Shown in pieces: positions 19,096-26,906 of a DNA stretch of 64,000 nucleotides. The position numbers and the translations under genes were made by a program. Below the pieces are notes generated by a model, which was not told where the DNA came from, searched no databases, and worked only from the letters and a program-made list of their open reading frames with translations. The DNA is from Collinsella sp. (GTDB lineage Bacteria; Actinomycetota; Coriobacteriia; Coriobacteriales; Coriobacteriaceae): the NCBI GenBank assembly GCA_019414045.1, contig DXMW01000031.1, positions 155,712-219,711 of the forward strand, in the 5' to 3' direction. Numbering within the stretch: position 1 is the first letter of the stretch; every line of letters starts with the position of its first letter.

Positions 19096-19524
19096 CTAGA
19101 TGACGTAGTCGTAGCCCTCGTTGGGGGCAACGAGCGTATCGAGTGTCACGCCGTCGAGGTAGTCGTTGATGAGCTTGTCCAGGTTCTTCCAAACATCGAG
19201 TGTGGGACACTCATCAGATCGCGAGCAACCTTTGCAGTCGCCGTCCAGGCATGCGACCGGTGCTAGGCTACCCTCGGTCAGGCGCAGGATCTCGCCCACC
19301 GTGTACTGCTCGGGCGGGCGCGTGAGCACGTAGCCGCCGCCCTTGCCGCGCATGCCCGAGAGCATATTGGCGCGGACGAGCGTGGCCAAAATGTTCTCCA
19401 GATACTTCTCCGAAATCCCCTGACGCGCGGCGATCTCTTTGAGGGGAATACGGCCTGCCGCCTGATGCTCGGCCAAGTCGACCATAACGCGCAGGGCATA
19501 TCTGCCCTTTGTGGAAACCAACAT
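19096..19524 (-). CDS. Rrf2 family transcriptional regulator (CymR/IscR-like)
   Basis: A 142-aa winged-helix regulator. The N-terminus MLVSTKGRYALRVMVDLA and wing GMRGKGGGYVL are diagnostic. The cysteine loop CLDGDCKGCSRSDECPT has four Cys and could hold an Fe-S cluster, as in IscR; CymR instead works with CysK. Divergence from cysK, 253 nt away, suggests control of sulfur metabolism. The downstream mnmA recalls the usual iscR-iscS-mnmA order, but iscS is missing here. Effector and targets cannot be decided from sequence alone. Confidence 0.9.
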   Translation of the reverse strand: MLVSTKGRYALRVMVDLAEHQAAGRIPLKEIAARQGISEKYLENILATLVRANMLSGMRGKGGGYVLTRPPEQYTVGEILRLTEGSLAPVACLDGDCKGCSRSDECPTLDVWKNLDKLINDYLDGVTLDTLVAPNEGYDYVI

Positions 19525-19641
19525 ATATATTGCTGCCTTTCGGTCTTTTAATTCGTAGAAATTCTAGCCGAAATATTGGTTTTGAAAATACCTATTCCCG
19601 TCAAGATGGTTAATCGACTCGTAATAATCTTCTATTTCCTA

Positions 19642-19670
19642 TTGCATTACTAGGCTTTAGTGCCTACTAT
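19642..19670 (+). promoter_or_regulatory. cysK promoter with operator-like inverted repeat
   Basis: TTGCAT (-35, 19642-19647), a 17-bp spacer and TACTAT (-10, 19665-19670). Within the spacer TAGGC-tttagt-GCCTA forms an inverted repeat at the place where a repressor such as the divergent Rrf2 protein would block polymerase. The promoter is a consensus call; the repressor link is inferred. Confidence 0.65.
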
Positions 19671-19680
19671 GCTTGCCAAC

Positions 19681-19745
19681 AGCAAAACGAACAACCCATA
19701 AGGTTTGTGGGTTTCGCTGCTACACGCACCGTAAAACCACACGGT
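19681..19745 (+). promoter_or_regulatory. structured cysK leader (two hairpins)
   Basis: In the ~100-nt leader, AGCA...TGCT encloses CGAA-ca-ACCCA paired with TGGGTTTCG (19681-19721). ACCGT...ACGGT follows (19728-19745). No U-run follows either hairpin and no T-box signature was recognised, so the role (stability or attenuation) is open. Confidence 0.4.
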
Positions 19746-19777
19746 ATCCAGTCATTTGAACACTTTGGAGGTTCACC

Positions 19778-20716
19778 ATGAGCAATGTTTACACGTCCAT
19801 CGATCAGCTTATCGGCCACACCCCGCTTCTGGAGCTCACCCACTTCGAGGCCGACGAGGACCTCAAGGCCCGTGTGCTCGTCAAACTGGAATACTTCAAC
19901 CCCGCCGGGTCCGTCAAAGACCGCGTCGCCAAGAACATGATTGACGAGGCCGAGAAGGCCGGCAAGCTCGTGCGCGGTGGCGACTACACCATCATCGAGC
20001 CCACGAGCGGCAACACCGGCGTCGGCATCGCCTCGGTGGCGGCGGCCCGCGGCTACAAGGTGATCATCACTATGCCCGAGACCATGTCCGTCGAGCGCCG
20101 CAAGCTCATGCAGGCATACGGCGCACAGCTCGTGCTCACCGACGGCTCCAAGGGCATGAAGGGCGCTATCGCCAAGGCGGAGGAGCTGCAGAAGGAAACT
20201 CCCAACAGCATCATCGCCGGCCAGTTTGTGAACCCCGCGAACCCGGCCATTCACAAGGCCACGACCGGCCCCGAGATCTGGGACGACACCGACGGCAAGG
20301 TCGACATCTTCGTCGCCGGCGTCGGCACCGGCGGCACCGTGACCGGCGTGGGCGAGTTCCTCAAGGAGCAAAACCCCGAGATTCAGGTCGTCGCCGTCGA
20401 GCCCGCCACCTCCCCGGTGCTCTCCAAGGGCCAGGCCGGCCCGCATAAGATCCAGGGTATCGGTGCCGGCTTTGTGCCCGACGTCCTCGACACCCAGGTC
20501 TACGACGAGATCATCCCCGTCGAGAACGACGACGCCTTTGCCACCGGCCGCGCCGTGGGCCACAAGGAGGGCGTGCTCGTGGGCATTTCGTCCGGCGCCG
20601 CCGTGTGGGCCGCACTGCAGCTGGCCAAGCGCCCCGAGAACGAGGGCAAGACCATCGTGGCGCTGCTCGCCGACACCGGCGAGCGCTACCTGTCCACGGC
20701 ACTCTTCCAGGACTAG
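19778..20716 (+). CDS. cysK: cysteine synthase A (O-acetylserine sulfhydrylase)
   Basis: A PLP enzyme making L-cysteine from O-acetylserine and sulfide. The 312-aa protein has normal length. The PLP lysine lies in NPAGSVKDRVAKNMI (about residue 45), the substrate loop is TSGNTGVGIA, and the phosphate-binding loop is GVGTGGTVTGVGEF. GGAGG sits 8 nt before the ATG. A promoter at 19642 and the divergent Rrf2 gene indicate sulfur-responsive control. No cysE is adjacent, so the O-acetylserine supply must lie elsewhere. Confidence 0.97.
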   Translation: MSNVYTSIDQLIGHTPLLELTHFEADEDLKARVLVKLEYFNPAGSVKDRVAKNMIDEAEKAGKLVRGGDYTIIEPTSGNTGVGIASVAAARGYKVIITMPETMSVERRKLMQAYGAQLVLTDGSKGMKGAIAKAEELQKETPNSIIAGQFVNPANPAIHKATTGPEIWDDTDGKVDIFVAGVGTGGTVTGVGEFLKEQNPEIQVVAVEPATSPVLSKGQAGPHKIQGIGAGFVPDVLDTQVYDEIIPVENDDAFATGRAVGHKEGVLVGISSGAAVWAALQLAKRPENEGKTIVALLADTGERYLSTALFQD

Positions 20717-20828
20717 AGCTCTCGTTCTTAGAACGAGTCCAAGGCACGCCGGTCTCCCCTCTCTTCTGGCAGCCTGAGCTCATCCCAACAGGGTGTCCCA
20801 CAGGACGCCCGAACTTGCTACAATGTCT

Positions 20829-20867
20829 GCGGCGCGGAACCAGCCTCCCGCGCCGCTTTTCTTTTTT
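20829..20867 (+). terminator. strong intrinsic terminator just upstream of mnmA
   Basis: GCGGCGCGG-aaccagcctc-CCGCGCCGC is a perfect 9-bp GC stem followed by TTTTCTTTTTT. It ends 30 nt before the mnmA ATG. A TACAAT hexamer at 20819-20824 lies directly before it. It may end cysK transcription, or, if TACAAT is a -10, act as an attenuator inside the mnmA leader. Confidence 0.85.
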
Positions 20868-20896
20868 GGCCACATGCCACCAAGGAGAACCTCCCC

Positions 20897-21997
20897 ATGC
20901 ACAACAAGCGCGTGCTCGTCGCCATGAGCGGCGGCGTCGATTCCAGCGTGACCGCGTATCTGCTCAAAAGTCAGGGTTACGAATGTGTCGGTGCCACCAT
21001 GCGCCTCACCTGCCCCGCGCCCGATCCCGCCACGGGCATGAGTAAGGTCGACCACGACATCGCCGATGCAAAGGCCGTCGCCGAGCGCCTGGGGATACCC
21101 CATCACGTGCTCGACTTGCAGCAAACCTTCGACCGCAACGTTGTCGAGCGTTTTATGAACGCCTACCAGGAGGGGCTGACGCCCAATCCGTGTATCATCT
21201 GCAACCGCCATATTAAGTTTGGCGCGTTGCTCGATGCGGCACTCGATATGGGCTGCGACTACATCGCCACAGGCCACTATGCCAAAACGAGCCAGGCGCC
21301 CGACGGCACCTGGCAGCTGCATCGCGGCGAGGACCCCAAAAAGGACCAGAGTTACTTTTTGTATTCGCTCACGCAGGAGCGCCTGGCGCACACGATCTTT
21401 CCGCTAGCAGGCCTAGACAAAGAGCGCGACGTGCGCCGCATAGCCGCCGAGCAGGGCTTTACCAACGCCCAGAAGGCCGAAAGCGAGGACATCTGCTTTA
21501 TTCCAGACGGTGACTACGCGGGCTATATCGAGCGCCGTTGCGGACATCCCGCTGCACCGGGCGACATTGTGTGGCGCGACGGCAGCGTGGTCGGGCGCCA
21601 CAACGGCGCGCTGCGCTACACCATCGGCCAGCGCAAGGGCCTGGGCGTCGCGATGGCGCATCCCGTGTACGTAACGGGTGTCGACGCCGTCAACAACACT
21701 GTGCATCTGGGCGAGGCAGAGGATCTGACGGCCACGGCGCTCACGGCCAACGACTGGATTTGGAGCGCCCCTGCCGACCACATGGAGGTAGAGCTCACGT
21801 CCGGCGGCATTCGCGTGGGCGCCAAGTACCGCTACCGACAGAAAGACCAGGCAGCGACCCTTACGCGCGGCGAAGACGGGCAAATGTTGCTGACCTTTGA
21901 CGAGCCGCAGCGAGCCATCGCCCCCGGCCAGGCCGTCGTCGTCTACCGCGGCGACGTCGTCCTGGGCGGCGGCACGGTAACTGCCGCTATCAACTAG
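20897..21997 (+). CDS. mnmA: tRNA-specific 2-thiouridylase
   Basis: MnmA adds sulfur to U34 of Lys, Glu and Gln tRNAs using ATP and a persulfide donor. The 366-aa protein carries the PP-loop MSGGVDSSVTAYLL (residues about 10-23), the first catalytic Cys in NPCIICNRHIKFG and the second in ESEDICFIPDGDY. The C-terminal beta-barrel (VYVTGVDAVNNTVHLGEAEDL) is complete. GGAGAACC precedes the ATG. It lies downstream of cysK, but a strong terminator sits between them. Confidence 0.97.
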   Translation: MHNKRVLVAMSGGVDSSVTAYLLKSQGYECVGATMRLTCPAPDPATGMSKVDHDIADAKAVAERLGIPHHVLDLQQTFDRNVVERFMNAYQEGLTPNPCIICNRHIKFGALLDAALDMGCDYIATGHYAKTSQAPDGTWQLHRGEDPKKDQSYFLYSLTQERLAHTIFPLAGLDKERDVRRIAAEQGFTNAQKAESEDICFIPDGDYAGYIERRCGHPAAPGDIVWRDGSVVGRHNGALRYTIGQRKGLGVAMAHPVYVTGVDAVNNTVHLGEAEDLTATALTANDWIWSAPADHMEVELTSGGIRVGAKYRYRQKDQAATLTRGEDGQMLLTFDEPQRAIAPGQAVVVYRGDVVLGGGTVTAAIN

Positions 21998-22075
21998 CAG
22001 AACCCCGCCACCATCCCCCGGCCGGCATCGCTGCAACAACCGGGGCGGCAGGTTCGATTGGTGTTGTTGGCGCGC

Positions 22076-23119
22076 TTAGCGCTGCACGTAGGTGCGGACC
22101 AGCTCGTAGGTATTGCGCACACCCTCGATGTGGCTGCGCTCGTAGTTGTGGCTCGCGTACACGCCGGGGCCGATCAGACCATGGCGAATGTCGTAACCGG
22201 CCGAAAGCGTGGCCTCGACGTCGGAACCGTAATGCGGGTACACGTCGATGGCGTAATCGAGCTCCAGCTCGCGCGCGATATTAGACAGCGTGGTCACCAG
22301 GTCGTAGTTGTACGGACCGCCCGAATCCTTGGCGCAGATCGAAACCATGCGCTCGGTGCAGCCTAGGTCGTCGCCCACGCAGCCCATGTCAACGCTGATC
22401 ATCTCGCGCGTGTCGGCCGGCACAAAGGCACCGCCGTGGCCGACCTCCTCGTACACGGTAAAGAGCAGCGATACCTTGCGCGAAAGCGTCACCTCGCCGC
22501 CGGCAACGGCGCGGGCCAAACCCAGCAGAATCGACGCGGACAGCTTGTCGTCAAGGAAGCGACTCTTGATGTAGCCGCTCTCCGTCACCGTGGTGCGCGG
22601 ATCCATAGCGATGATATCGCCAGTCTGAATACCCAGCTCTAGCACGTCGTCCTTGCTGTCGACATTCTCATCGAGCAGGATTTCCATGTTCTTCTCGATG
22701 GTCTTGACCGGCTCGTCGGCCACGTGCGCCGAAGGCTCGGTATTGAGGACCACACCCGTGTACACATTGCCGTCACGCGTGTAGACGGTGCAGTTCTCGC
22801 CATCGGCCGTAGACCACTGATGCCCGCCGAGCGTCGTGGGCCGCAGGCGACCATTGTCCTTAATGGAACGCACCATAGCGCCCAGGGTATCGACATGGCT
22901 CGCCAACACCAGCGGCTCACCCTCACCGCCAAGCTCAACAAGCACGTTACCCTTATTAGAACGCTCAGGCCCAAACCCCATATCGCGCAGAGTCTCCATC
23001 AGATAATCAGTAGCCGCACGAGTAAACCCCGTAGGCGAGGCAATAGAAGTCAGCGTCTTAAGCTGGTCAGTAATATAGGAGAGCGCCTCCTCTAGAGAAG
23101 CATCAACATTAGAAGCCAT
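22076..23119 (-). CDS. M42 family metallopeptidase (glutamyl aminopeptidase type)
   Basis: A cytosolic aminopeptidase of about 347 aa with the dinuclear metal site of family M42. Visible are ASHVDTLGAMV (His/Asp), RFLDDKLSASILLG (bridging Asp), YEEVGHGGA (catalytic Glu pair), SVDMGCVGDD (Asp) and YASHNYERSH (His). The start MASNVDASLEEAL fits GGAAGG with 6-nt spacing; two more codons upstream (MH) would overlap that site. Probably degrades peptides for nitrogen. Convergent with mnmA, with no clear shared terminator. Confidence 0.93.
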   Translation of the reverse strand: MASNVDASLEEALSYITDQLKTLTSIASPTGFTRAATDYLMETLRDMGFGPERSNKGNVLVELGGEGEPLVLASHVDTLGAMVRSIKDNGRLRPTTLGGHQWSTADGENCTVYTRDGNVYTGVVLNTEPSAHVADEPVKTIEKNMEILLDENVDSKDDVLELGIQTGDIIAMDPRTTVTESGYIKSRFLDDKLSASILLGLARAVAGGEVTLSRKVSLLFTVYEEVGHGGAFVPADTREMISVDMGCVGDDLGCTERMVSICAKDSGGPYNYDLVTTLSNIARELELDYAIDVYPHYGSDVEATLSAGYDIRHGLIGPGVYASHNYERSHIEGVRNTYELVRTYVQR

Positions 23120-23636
23120 ATGCATCCTTCCAAGTAAAACTAAGACCGAGTCCCGATTTTAACCGTTCTGCACGCGCAATGCCCCAGGAGCCGAACCGCC
23201 TCCAGACGTCCCCGCACTGGTTTTCTGCACGCGCACGGTTTACAATCCCAATCTTGCATAAATCCTATCGGTATCTGCATAGAAATGAGGCATCTATTTG
23301 CTTCGTCTCAGGGTACCCCACCTTGGACCGTGCAAAAAACGGAGTATTCAGCACCGTGGGCCCCAACGGCCCATCACAAACGACATAACGACGCGGTTGC
23401 AGCAGTGTTGTAGGCCGGCGCAAACCAAAAACGCGGCGACAGCCATCTCCGCCCATCGATAGCCCGCCCACAAGGGCTGTCGATGGGCGCCTGCGGGCCA
23501 CTCGGCCCATTCACAACGTTATGCATTTTTCAGAGCTTGCTGAATACTCCCAAAAATGCACGCTGGAAAGTGCACCACCTATCCGCAGCGGGCAGCATGC
23601 CTTGGTTTTGCCCGTCTCGGGGCATCGGCGCAGCAC
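23120..23636. other. gene-free region rich in inverted repeats
   Basis: No supported gene in ~515 nt. Structure seen: a 15-bp hairpin with one mismatch (GCCCATCGATAGCCC at 23451-23465 with 23474-23488); GGAGTATTCAGCA at 23341-23353 repeated inverted at 23538-23550, each bordered by TGCA; TGCATTTTT (23522) paired with AAAAATGCA (23552); and two similar GGGCC..CGGCCCAT blocks at 23359 and 23495. This looks like a composite repeat element, possibly one member of a dispersed family. Confidence 0.55.
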
Positions 23637-23668
23637 AAAAAGCCCCGTCGTGCGTAGCACGGCGGGGC
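23637..23668 (-). terminator. intrinsic terminator of the iron alcohol dehydrogenase gene
   Basis: On the minus strand GCCCCGCCGTGC-TAC-GCACGACGGGGC (one G.T pair) is followed by TTTTTGT, 54 nt past the stop codon. Confidence 0.9.
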
Positions 23669-23721
23669 CAGCGGCAAGTCAAAAGACCATACGCCTACGG
23701 ACGAAAGACCACCAAACTGGA

Positions 23722-24888
23722 CTAGGCAGCCGGGCAGATCTTCTTGAAGAGCTCGATGACGTCGTCGAGCGTCGCCTCGCGCGGGTTACCCGGGAAGCAG
23801 GCATCGGCCATGGCGTCCTTGGCCAGGACCTCGATCTCGTCAGCCTTCATGGCCTCGCAGACGTGCGGGATGTTGACGTCGGCGGAAAGCTGCTTGACGG
23901 CGGCGATGGCGGCGTCGGCAGCCTCGTCGGTGCTCATGCCCGTGGTGTCAACGCCCATGGCGACGGCGACCTTGGCCAGGCGCTCGGTGCAAACCGGCTT
24001 GTTGAACTCCATGGCGATCGGCAGCAGCATGGCGCAGGCGACGCCGTGCGGGGTGTCGTAGTGAGCGGACAGGGTGTGAGCCATGGCGTGGTCGATGCCC
24101 AGGCCGACATTGGAGAAGCCCATGCCGGCGACATACTGGCCAAGAGCCATGCCCTCGCGGCCGGAGCCGGGCTGGCCGGACTTGGCCTCGGCGACAGAGT
24201 CGCGCAGGTTCTCGCTGATCAGCTTAATGGCCTCAAAGTGGAACATGTCGGAGAGCTCCCAAGCGCCCTTGGTGGTGTAGCCCTCGATGGCGTGGGTCAG
24301 AGCGTCCATGCCGGTGGAGGCGGTAAGGCCGGCGGGCATGGAAGCCATCATGTCGGGGTCGACGACGGCGACCTCGGGGGCGTCGTTGGTGTCAACGCAC
24401 ACGAACTTGCGGACCTTCTCGGGATCGGTAATGACGTAGTTGATGGTCACCTCGGCAGCGGTACCGGCGGTCGTCGGCACGGCGATGGTGAACACGGCGT
24501 GGTTCTTAGTCGGAGCAACGCCCTCGAGGCTGCGGACATCGGCGAATTCGGGGTTGTTGATGATGATGCCGATGGCCTTAGCGGTGTCCATGGAGGAGCC
24601 GCCACCGATAGTCACGATAGCGTCAGCCTCGGCGGCCTTGAAGGCCTCGACGCCGTCCTTGACGTTCTGGATGGTGGGGTTGGGCTTGATCTCGGAGTAG
24701 AGGCTCCAAGCGATGCCGGCGGCGTCGAGCTCGTCGGTCACCTTAGCGGTAACGCCAAACTTGACCAGATCGGGGTCGGAGCAGACGAAGATCTTCTTGT
24801 AGCCGCGACGCTGGAGCTCGCCGGGGATCTCCTTGATGGCGCCGGAACCATGATAAGAAATGGTGTTGAGAACGAAACGATTAGCCAT
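23722..24888 (-). CDS. iron-containing alcohol dehydrogenase (lactaldehyde reductase/FucO-like)
   Basis: A 388-aa group III alcohol dehydrogenase. The NAD-binding region has TIGGGSSMDTAKAIG and the iron site has GIDHAMAHTLSAHYDTPHGVACA, with its Asp and His ligands. Closest in motif to 1,2-propanediol oxidoreductases, so lactaldehyde or another short aldehyde is a likely substrate for redox balance. The start MANRFVLN is chosen for GGGAGG 6 nt upstream; the 14-codon extension has no family match. Monocistronic, with its own terminator. Paired AACGCTTT/AAAGCGTT boxes upstream hint at regulation. Confidence 0.92.
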   Translation of the reverse strand: MANRFVLNTISYHGSGAIKEIPGELQRRGYKKIFVCSDPDLVKFGVTAKVTDELDAAGIAWSLYSEIKPNPTIQNVKDGVEAFKAAEADAIVTIGGGSSMDTAKAIGIIINNPEFADVRSLEGVAPTKNHAVFTIAVPTTAGTAAEVTINYVITDPEKVRKFVCVDTNDAPEVAVVDPDMMASMPAGLTASTGMDALTHAIEGYTTKGAWELSDMFHFEAIKLISENLRDSVAEAKSGQPGSGREGMALGQYVAGMGFSNVGLGIDHAMAHTLSAHYDTPHGVACAMLLPIAMEFNKPVCTERLAKVAVAMGVDTTGMSTDEAADAAIAAVKQLSADVNIPHVCEAMKADEIEVLAKDAMADACFPGNPREATLDDVIELFKKICPAA

Positions 24889-25122
24889 TGATAGCCTCCC
24901 ATCGTGTGCGGGGCACCCATTACGCCCCACGCTATGAGTCCCATCCTAACGCTTTTGAAACAAAAAACACGCGAGAACATCAAAAGTGTTAAAGCGTTTC
25001 AACATAATAACGGAGCCCTAGTCCTTCCCTCCCAACAGCAGCGAAGGCTAGATTATAGGAGCAATCGCCCAAAGAATACGACCCGCTCAGTCTATAAATT
25101 GTTTCTGTTTAGCAATATATGT
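24889..25122. other. upstream region of the alcohol dehydrogenase gene, turning AT-rich
   Basis: Holds AACGCTTT (24948-24955) and its inverted copy AAAGCGTT (24991-24998), a possible operator pair for the leftward dehydrogenase, with TTGAAA as a possible -35 just beyond. From about 25060 the base composition shifts from GC-rich to AT-rich. No gene is supported here. Confidence 0.45.
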
Positions 25123-25151
25123 TTGACAATACGTTTATAAAAGGATACTTT
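25123..25151 (+). promoter_or_regulatory. promoter of the LURP-one-like gene
   Basis: TTGACA (25123-25128), a 17-bp spacer and TACTTT (25146-25151), leaving a ~140-nt leader before the GTG start at 25300. Set in AT-rich DNA, where such matches are more likely by chance. Confidence 0.5.
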
Positions 25152-25299
25152 ATAGTAAATAACATGCATGCAGCAAATAGCGTCATTCATTTTGTTAGAA
25201 ATTGCCCATGTTGTTATTGCAGCTGCTTGCACTGCAACGTACAGCGTAATTCTCCGCACGAAGCAGAAGTCGGTTCCAATTCGATCGAGGCGATGACAC

Positions 25300-25839
25300 G
25301 TGTTGGCTACTGGTCCTAAATCGAGCAAGACGGCTACAAACGAATATCGAATCTCAATTGAAGGTAACCCTTATCCGCATGCTCTAGCTCTCATCAACCC
25401 AGCTGGAGACAACCTCGATATCAAAAGACATGGGTTCACGGGTCCACTAGGACAGCTATTGAGTCTTAAATATACCGTTTATGACGATGCAAATGAAAAA
25501 CTCTTTACTGTCGTCGACGGTGGTTTTAGTAACATGCCCAGGGTTGCGCTCATCATCGAACACAAGGAAGTTGCGGTGTTCGATTATGGCCTAAACAGAC
25601 TTGAGATGAAGTGCGTAACGAACATACCGAATTACACAATAAAAGGTAACTTCCTATCTGGAGATTACGATATATTCAGTCAACGGGAAGTGAAGCTATC
25701 TTCAGTTATCGTCCTTCAATGTGATAAACAATCGTGCTTTAGCATACAGGTTTTGGATAAAGCCGAATTAGCCGCCGCAATTGGAATACCCACAGCCATT
25801 GCCCTTCTGAGGGCTCGGATTGAAGAGCATCTCGAATAA
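25300..25839 (+). CDS. LURP-one-related / tubby C-terminal-like domain protein
   Basis: A 179-aa soluble protein with no signal peptide or membrane segment. The strand-rich pattern GPLGQLLSLKYTVYDDANEKLFTV...YTIKGNFLSGDYDIF resembles the LURP-one/YxjI superfamily (DYxIxGxFxxxDYxI). The biochemical role of bacterial members is unclear. Start GTG follows GAGG by 9 nt; no ATG fits. The gene is clearly AT-richer than all neighbours and sits in an islet closed by a 21-bp inverted repeat, which suggests acquisition by transfer. Family call is moderate, made by pattern only. Confidence 0.6.
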   Translation: MLATGPKSSKTATNEYRISIEGNPYPHALALINPAGDNLDIKRHGFTGPLGQLLSLKYTVYDDANEKLFTVVDGGFSNMPRVALIIEHKEVAVFDYGLNRLEMKCVTNIPNYTIKGNFLSGDYDIFSQREVKLSSVIVLQCDKQSCFSIQVLDKAELAAAIGIPTAIALLRARIEEHLE

Positions 25840-25853
25840 ATCGCAAAAAGCAG

Positions 25854-25910
25854 TTCGTAACAACATTCAGGAGCTAGATAGTTTTTCTGGCTCCTGAATG
25901 TTGTTACGAA
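25854..25910. repeat. 21-bp perfect inverted repeat ending the AT-rich islet
   Basis: Arms 25854-25874 and 25890-25910 (TTCGTAACAACATTCAGGAG... and its exact complement) flank a 15-nt loop containing TTTTT. It lies 15 nt after the LURP-like stop and 9 nt before the DUF1275 stop. It may be a bidirectional terminator between convergent genes, though no T-run follows the stem. Its AT content matches the islet, not the flanks. Confidence 0.85.
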
Positions 25911-25918
25911 CATGCACC

Positions 25919-26638
25919 TTAGCGCTTAAGACTCGTGGTCTGCCAGTCAGCTATGATGCGGGCCCATTTCCTGTGCAAGTCGCGCTCACGGTCGATAAAC
26001 ATGATGGCAAACGCCACGAACAGCAGCACGCTCGCCACCGCAATGGCGTGCAGGCCCATGCGCTCAATACACCAGTTGCCCAACACGGCGCCAAACACAA
26101 AGGTAAAGATCACGCCAAAGTACAGCAGGCCGTTTTCCAAAAAGCCGCGCTTGTGGGTGATGATGTAATCGTCCACGTTTTGCAGCGCGTTGCGCAAGTT
26201 GCCGATGCACATGGTCGTGGCGATGCCGTGACCGTGGATCTTGCGGAAGCTCTCGACTTGCATACCGCAGGCAAACGAAGTGAGGCAGTTGGCGAGCAGG
26301 TTGAAATCGCCACCGGGAATAAAGCTCACGCCCAGCAAGATGACGGCTTCAAAAAACACCGTCACCTGGCGCCAGTGAATCACACTGCCAAACCGCTCGT
26401 GAACCAGGTCGGCAAGCATAATGCCCACGGCAAACGACACCACGGGGAAGAAATAGCGTCCCGCGAGCGCCCAGTTGCCTTCCGAAATGCTCACGCCCAC
26501 GAGCAGGATGTTGCCCGTCTGAGCGTTTGCGAAAACATGGTCGCGCCCAATGTACGAATAAACGTCCATAAAGCCACCGGCGAGCGCCAAGATGATGCCC
26601 AGCTCAATAGACTCCGATATCTGCTTGGCACGCTGCAT
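25919..26638 (-). CDS. DUF1275 (YoaK) family membrane protein
   Basis: A 239-aa inner-membrane protein with about six hydrophobic segments. The family signature near the N-terminus is GGFMDVYSYIGRDHVFANAQTGNILLVGV. Function is unknown; the family is often called a YoaK-like permease. The start MQRAKQISESIELG is favoured: GGAGGA sits 9 nt upstream, and the longer frame adds a Arg-rich, unfamily-like stretch. It is divergent from the YgiQ gene and convergent with the AT-rich LURP-like gene. Confidence 0.9.
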   Translation of the reverse strand: MQRAKQISESIELGIILALAGGFMDVYSYIGRDHVFANAQTGNILLVGVSISEGNWALAGRYFFPVVSFAVGIMLADLVHERFGSVIHWRQVTVFFEAVILLGVSFIPGGDFNLLANCLTSFACGMQVESFRKIHGHGIATTMCIGNLRNALQNVDDYIITHKRGFLENGLLYFGVIFTFVFGAVLGNWCIERMGLHAIAVASVLLFVAFAIMFIDRERDLHRKWARIIADWQTTSLKR

Positions 26639-26906
26639 CGTCGTGCATCCTCCTTGTTGACGACTCTCTCGTGCGTTGGCGGAAACATAGCCGCCGTTCA
26701 TACTGTAACCCATTGACAACATGGCGTGCGCGCGAGACGAGTTCCCTAACGCGCGGATACACAGTCTGGAAACAAACGGCGGGCGCGGCGCCGACACCCG
26801 CATCGACGCGCCGATCCGCCAGCTCATGTACTCCACCAGTCTTTTCAGCCCCGCCCCAAAAAGACTGGTTACAATTACGTGCAGCATACAAACACCGGGA
26901 GGGATC

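Noticed and set aside
19671..19777. T-box riboswitch in the cysK leader
   Set aside because: No AGGGTGG-type T-box sequence or tRNA-pairing bulge was seen, and the hairpins lack a following U-run.
23265..23510. 81-codon leftward open frame in the repeat-rich gap
   Set aside because: Covers inverted repeats, lacks an RBS and shows no domain.
25119..25319. 66-codon Cys-rich open frame upstream of the LURP-like gene
   Set aside because: Its ATG lies within the promoter hexamers of the following gene, it has no RBS, and stop-free stretches of this length can occur by chance.
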